Source: Omphiscola glabra
Taxonomy: Eukaryota > Mollusca > Gastropoda > Lymnaeidae
Length of the DNA: 64,000 nucleotides
Direction of reading: 5' to 3'
NCBI GenBank assembly: GCA_964017045.1
Contig: OZ024808.1
Span: 10,161,784 to 10,225,783, forward strand
In this document: piece by piece, positions 58,201-64,000 of the stretch
How positions within the stretch are numbered: the stretch's first letter is position 1
Layout: each line of letters starts with the position of its first letter
Position numbers and translations under genes: made by a program
Notes under the pieces: model-generated
Seen by the model: the letters and a program-made list of their open reading frames with translations, nothing else
The model's database searches: none
Told to the model about the DNA's origin: nothing

Positions 58201-61200
58201 GTAATTAGAAGCCCTCGTAGGTTCGTAAATGTAACAAGAAGGCCCCGTAGGTTCGTAAATGTAACAAGAAGGCCCCGTAGGTTCGTAAATTTAACTAGAA
58301 GCCACGTAAGTTCATAAATGTAACTAGAAGCCCCGTAGGTTCGTAAATATAATAAGAAGGCCCCATGAGGTCGTAAATATAACTAGAAGCCCCTGTAGCT
58401 TTGTAAAAAATGTAACTAGAAGTCCCGTAGGTTTGTAAAAAATGTAACTAGAAGCCCATGTAGGTTTGTAAAAATGTTACTAGAAGCCCCCGTAGGTTTG
58501 TAAAATGTAACTAGAAGCCCCCGTATGTTTGTAAAAAATATAACTAGAAACCCCCGTAGGTTTGTAAAAAATGTTACTAGAAGCCCCCGTAGGTTTGTAA
58601 AAAATGTAACTGGAAGCTCCCATATGTTTATAAAAAATGTAACTAGAAGCCCCCGTAGGTTTGTAAAAAACTTAACTAGAATCCCCGTAGGTTGTAAAAA
58701 ATGTAACTAGTAGCCCCCGTAGGTTTGTAAAAAATGTAACTAGACGCCCGCGTAGGGTTGTAAAAAAAGTAACTAGAATCCCCGTAGGTTTGTAAAAAAT
58801 GTAACTAGAAGCCCCCGTAGGTTTGTAAAAATGTAATTAGAATCCCCAGTAGGTTTGTAAAAAATGTAACTAGAAACCCCCGTAGGTTTGTAAAAAATGT
58901 AACTAGAATCCCCGTAGGTTTGTGAAAAATGTAACTACAAGCCCCCGTAGGTTTGTAAAAAATGTAACTAGAATCCCCGTAGGTTTGTAAAAAATGTAAC
59001 TATAATCCCCAGTAGGTTTGTAAAAATGTAACTAGAATCCCCAGTAGGTTTGTAAAAAATGTAACTAGAAGCCCCCGTAGGTTTGTAAAAATCGTAACTA
59101 GACGCCCTCGTAGGTACTTAACTGTATTAAGAGACCCCGTAGGTTCGTAATGTAACAAAAAGCCCCCGTAGGTTCTTAAATGTAACTAGAAGTCCCTTAG
59201 GTTCGTAAAAGTAACAAGATACCCCCATAAGTTCGTAAATGTAAATAAAAGCCCACGTAGGTTCGTAAATGTAACAAGAAGCCCCAATCGGTTGGTAAAT
59301 GTAACTAGAAGATCCTTAGGTTCGTAAATGTAACAAGAAGGCCCCGTAGGTTTGTAAATGTAACTAGAAGCCCCGTAAGTTCGTAAATGTAACTAGAAGC
59401 TTCGTAGGTTCGTAAAAAATGTAACTAGACGTCACGTAAGTTTGTAAAAAAATGTAACTAGAAGCCCACGTAGGTTTGTAAAAAATGTTACTAGAAGCCC
59501 CCGTAGGTTTGTAAAAAATGTAACTAGAAGACCCCGTAGGTTTGTAAAAAATGTAACTAGACGCCCCCGTACGTTTGTAAAAAAAGTAACTAGAATCCCA
59601 GTAGGTTTGTAAAAAATGTAACTAGAAGCCCCCGTAGGTTTGTAAAAAATGTAACTAGACGCCCCCGTAGGTTTGTAAAAAATGTAACTAGAATCCCCGT
59701 AGGTTTGTAAAAAATGTAACCAGAAGCTCCCGTAGGTTTGTAAAAAATGTAACTAGAATCCCCCGTAGGTTTGTAAAAATGTAACTATAATCCCCAGTAG
59801 GTTTGTAAAAAATGTAACTAGACGCCCCCGTACGTTTGTAAAAAATGTAACTAGAATCCCAGTAGGTTTGTAAAAAATGTAACTAGAAGCCCCCGTAGGT
59901 TTGTAAAAAACGTAACTAGACGCCCCCGTAGGTTTGTAAAAAATGTAACTAGAATCTCCGTAGGTTTGTAAAAAATGTAACCAGAAGCTCCCGTAGGTTT
60001 GTAAAAAATGTAACTAGAATCCCCCGTAGGTTTGTAAAAAATGTAACTAGACGACCGCGTAGGTTTGTAAAAAAAGTAACTAGAATCCCCGTAGGTTTGT
60101 AAAAAATGTAACTAGAAGCCCCCGTAGGTTTGTAAAAATGTAACTAGAATCCACAGTAGGTTTGTAAAAAATGTAACTAGAAGACCCCGTAGGTTTGTAA
60201 AAAATGTAACTAGACGCCCCCGTACGTTTGTAAAAAATGCAACTAGAAGCCACCGTAGGTTTGTAAAAATTGTAACTATATGCCTCCCATTCGTTTGTTA
60301 ATGTAACTAAAAGCCCATGTAGGTATGTAAATGTAACAAGTAGCACCTTAGATTCGTAAATATAACAAGAAGCCCCCATAAGTTAATAAATGTAACTAGA
60401 AGCCCCCGTAGGTTCGCAAATGTAACAATAAGCCCCCGTAGGTTCGTAATTGTAACAAGAAGCCCCAGTCGGTTCGTAAATGTAACTAGAAGTCACTTAA
60501 GTTCGTAAATGTAACAAGAAGCCCCCATAAGTTCGTAAATGTAATTAGAAGCCCTCGTAGGTTCGTAAATGTAACTAAACGCCGCTGTAGGTTCGTAAAT
60601 GTAACGAGAAGATCCATAGGTTCGTAAATGTAACAAGAAGCCCCCTTAGGTTCGTAAATGTAACAAGAAGGCCCCGTAGGTTCGTAAATTTAACTAGAAG
60701 CCACGTAAGTTCATAAATGTAAATAGAAGCCCCGTAGGTTCGTAAATATAATAAGAAGGCCCCATGAGGTCGTAAATATAACTAGAAGCCCCTGTAGCTT
60801 TGTAAAAAATGTAACTAGACGTCCCGTAGGTTTGTAAAAAATGTAACTAGAAGCCCATGTAGGTTTGTAAAAATGTTACTAGAAGCCCCCGTAGGTTTGT
60901 AAAATGTAACTAGAAGCCCCCGTATGTTTGTAAAAAATATAACTAGAAACCCCCGTAGGTTTGTAAAAAATGTTACTAGAACCCCCCGTAGGTTTGTAAA
61001 AAATGTAACTGGAAGCTCCCGTATGTTTATAAAAAATATAACTAGAAGCCCCCGTAGGTTTGTAAAAAACTTAACTAGAATCCCCATAGGTTGTAAAAAA
61101 TGTAACTAGTAGCCCCCATAGGTTTGTAAAAAATGTAACTAGACGCCCGCGTAGGTTTGTAAAAAAGTAACTAGAATCCCCGTAGGTTTGTAAAAAATGT

Positions 61201-64000
61201 AACTAGAAGCCCCCGTAGGTTTGTAAAAATGTAACTAGAATCCCCAGTAGGTTTGTAAAAAATGTAACTAGAAACCCCCGTAGGTTTGTAAAAAATGTAA
61301 CTAGAATCCCCGTAGGTTTGTGAAAAATGTAACTACAAGCCACAGTAGGTTTGTAAAAAATGTAACTAGAATCCCCGTAGGTTTGTAAAAAATGTAACTA
61401 TAATCCCCAGAAGGTTTGTAAAAATGTAACTAGAATCCCCAGTAGGTTTGTAAAAAATGTAACTAGAAGCCCCCGTAGGTTTGTAAAAAAACGTAACTAG
61501 ACGCCCTCGTAGGTACTTAACTGTATTAAGAGACCCCGTAGGTTCGTAATGTAACAAAAAGCCCCCGTAGGTTCTTAAATGTAACTAGAAGTCCCTTAGG
61601 TTCGTAAAAGTAACAAGATGCCCCCATAAGTTCGTAAATGTAAATAAAAGCCCACGTAGGTTCGTAAATGTAACAAGAAGCCTCAATCGGTTGGTAAATG
61701 TAACTAGAAGATCCTTAGGTTCGTAAATGTAACAAAAAGGCCCCGTAGGTTCGTAAATGTAACTAGAAGCCCCGTAAGTTCGTAAATGTAACTAGAAGCT
61801 TCGTAGGTTCGTAAAAAATGTAACTAGACGTCACGTAAGTTTGTAAAAAATGTAACTAGAAGCCCACGTAGGTTTGTAAAAAATGTTACTAGAAGCCCCC
61901 GTACGTTTGTAAAAAATGTAACCAGAATCCCAGTAGGTTTGTAAAAAATGTAACTAGAAGCCCCCGTAGGTTTGTAAAAAATGTAACTAGATGCCCCCGT
62001 AGGTTTGTAAAAAATGTAACTAGAATCCCCGTAGGTTTGTAAAAAATGTAACCAGAAGCTCCCGTAGGTTTGTAAAAAATGTAACTAGAATCCCCCGTAG
62101 GTTTGTAAAAATGTAACTATAATCCCCAGTAGGTTTGTAAAAAATGTAACTAGAAACCCCCGTAGGTTTGTAAAAAATGTAACTAGAAGCCCCAGTAGGT
62201 TTGTAAAAAATGTAACTAGAATCCCCGTAGGTTTGTAAAAAATGTAATTAGAAGCCCTCGTAGGTACGTAAAAAATGTAACTAGAATCCCCCGTAGGTTT
62301 GTAAAAATGTAACTAGAATCCCCAGTAGGTTTGTAAAAAATGTAACTAGAAACCCCCGTAGGTTTGTAAAAAATGTAACTAGATGCCCCAGTAGGTTTGT
62401 AAAAAATGTAACTAGAATCCCCGTAGGTTTGTGAAAAATGTAACTACAAGCTCCCGTAGGTTTGTAAAAAATGTAACTAGAATCCCCGTAGGTTTGTAAA
62501 AAATGTAACTAGAATCCCCAGTAGGTTTGTAAAAATGTAACTAGAATCCCCAGTAGGTTTGTAAAAAATGTAACTAGAAGCCCCAGTAGGTTTGTAAAAA
62601 ACGTAACTAGACGCCCTCGTAGGTACTTAACTGTATTAAGAGACCCCGTAGGTTCGTAATGTAACAAAAAGCCCCCGTAGGTTCTTAAATGTAACTAGAA
62701 GTCCCTTAGGTTCGTAAAAGTAACAAGATGCCCCCATAAGTTCGTAAATGTAACTAGAAGCCCCATAGGTTTGTAAAAAAATGTAACTTGAATCCCCGTA
62801 GGTTTGTGAAAAATGTAACTACAAGCCCCCGTAGGTTTGTGAAAAATGTAACTACAAGCCCCGGTAGGTTTGTAAAAAATGTAACTAGAAGCCACTGTAG
62901 GTTTGTAAAAATTGTAACTATATGCCTCCCATTCGTTTGTTAATGTAACTGGAAGCCCATGTAGGTATGTAAATGTAACTAGTAGCACCTTAGATTCGTA
63001 AATATAACAAGAAGCCCCCATAAGTTAATAAATGTAACTAGAAGCCCCCGTAGGTTCGCAAATGTAACAATAAGCCCCCGTAGGTTCGTAATTGTAACAA
63101 GAAGCCCCAGTCGGTTCGTAAATGTAACCAGAAGTCCCTTAAGTTCGTAAATGTAAAAAGAAGCCCCCATAAGTTCGTAAATGTAATTAGAAGCCCTCGT
63201 AGGTTCGTAAATGTAACAAGAAGGCCCCGTAGGTTCGTAAATTTAACTAGAAGCCACGTAAGTTCATAAATGTATCTAGAAGCCCCGTTGGTTCGTAAAT
63301 ATAATAAGAAGGCCCCATGAGGTCGTAAATATAACTAGAAGCCCCTGTAGCTTTGTAAAAAATGTAACTAGAAGTCCCGTAGGTTTGTAAAAAATGTAAC
63401 TAGAAGCCCATGTAGGTTTGTAAAAATGTTACTAGAAGCCCCCGTAGGTTTGTAAAATGTAACTAGAAGCCCCCGTATGTTTGTAAAAAATATAACTAGA
63501 AACCCCCGTAGGTTTGTAAAAAATGTTACTAGAAGCCCCCGTAGGTTTGTAAAAAATGTAACTGGAAGCTCCCATATGTTTATAAAAAATGTAACTAGAA
63601 GCCCCCGTAGGTTTGTAAAAAACTTAACTAGAATCCCCGTAGGTTGTAAAAAATGTAACTAGTAGCCCCCATAGGTTTGTAAAAAATGTAACTAGACGCC
63701 CGCGTAGGTTTGTAAAAAAGTAACAAGAATCCCCGTAGGTTTGTAAAAAATGTAACTAGAAGCCCCCGTAGGTTTGTAAAAATGTAACTAGAATCCCCAG
63801 TAGGTTTGTAAAAAATGTAACTAGAAACCCCCGTAGGTTTGTAAAAAATGTAACTAGAATCCCCGTAGGTTTGTGAAAAATGTAACTACAAGCCACAGTA
63901 GGTTTGTAAAAAATGTAACTAGAATCCCCGTAGGTTTGTAAAAAATGTAACTATAATCCCCAGTAGATTTGTAAAAATGTAACTAGAAGCCCCCGTAGGT
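55294..64000. repeat. Higher-order repeat, ~4.98-kb period
   Basis: The marker TATATGCCTCCCATTCG lies at 55294, 57937, 60277 and 62919. Offsets 55294 to 60277 (4983) and 57937 to 62919 (4982) agree, and the landmark at 55941 recurs at 60924 (+4983). The landmark at 58525 recurs at 63477 (+4952), one 30-bp unit shorter. The second copy runs off the window. Confidence 0.75.

Larger units (their letters stand above)
30801..64000. repeat. Giant 30/33-bp satellite, about 1,050 copies, continuing past the window
   Basis: Near the left edge the unit is 30 bp: GTAACTAGAAGCCCCCGTAG then GTTTGTAAAT. Further right a 33-bp form with TTTGTAAAAAAT dominates, mixed with 30-bp units using GTTCGTAAATGTAACAAGAAG. 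The array has essentially no foreign insertions over 33 kb. Because both unit lengths are multiples of 3, short open frames recur on both strands (GASSYIFYKPT-type on minus, RSPRRFVKNVT-type on plus). They start and stop with each unit-length change, are under 175 codons, and I reject them as genes. Both unit types occur in fixed orders that recur, giving higher-order repeats. Confidence 0.97.

Noticed and set aside
30751..63662. Dozens of 60-171 codon frames (SYIFYKPTGAS-like, minus; RSPRRFVKNVT-like, plus)
   Set aside because: They are translations of the 30/33-bp satellite. Their limits follow unit-length changes, not gene structure.
30801..64000. CRISPR array
   Set aside because: Units are contiguous with no unique spacers, vary in length and sequence, and there are no cas genes. 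The DNA is eukaryotic in character.
30801..64000. CENP-B box or telomeric repeat in the satellite
   Set aside because: No match to the CENP-B core (TTCG....A..CGGG) was seen in the typical units, and no TTAGGG runs occur. A centromeric role is therefore unsupported by motif.

Overview
This window reads as repeat-dominated nuclear DNA from an animal, most likely an invertebrate and possibly a mollusc. That placement is an inference from decayed LINE, hAT, Helitron and transposase-like remnants, GT-AG splice-like signals, very low coding density and stacked minisatellites. No intact protein-coding gene, rRNA, tRNA or CRISPR array can be supported. Nearly all long open frames lie inside tandem arrays whose units lack stop codons.

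Bases 1-16100 hold a possible LTR-like or short terminal-repeat module, then arrays with 50-bp (about 1178-3085), 18-bp (4320-5276) and 13-bp (7127-10688) units. Between them is AT-rich sequence with many long C or G homopolymers. Two 5'-truncated LINE fragments lie in opposite orientations at 12.7-13.4 kb. At 14943-16043 two different hAT-like MITEs sit back to back, with the same octamer GTATAAAC before, between and after them. The second MITE contains a 26-bp minisatellite.

Bases 16100-23830 are the most gene-like part. They hold a 28-bp array, a four-copy 27-bp array related to the giant satellite further right, a CCAAT plus NRF1-type promoter motif in front of a short candidate first exon with a consensus splice donor, a foldback MITE, and a 3.47-kb element bounded by TTAA and inverted repeats that contains an unrecognised, decayed coding remnant. 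They end with a small open frame behind a splice acceptor and a broken copy of a transposase-like protein carrying GQNKN and GHSYLP motifs.

Bases 23831-30800 are a head-to-tail array of Helitron-like elements. There are two nearly identical copies of about 2.45-2.53 kb, each ending in an 18-nt palindrome followed by CTAG, and a third, older copy. The third copy carries two further hAT-like MITEs with target duplications and has lost its 3' end. It runs directly into a satellite of 30/33-bp units that fills the remaining 33 kb (30801-64000) and leaves the window. The satellite shows nested higher-order duplication with offsets of about 1.37, 1.80, 2.39, 4.61 and 4.98 kb.

The genes do not form a pathway. 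The biology here is transposon nesting and tandem-repeat birth. Array positions and copy numbers are hand estimates from reading the sequence, and identities were not computed.
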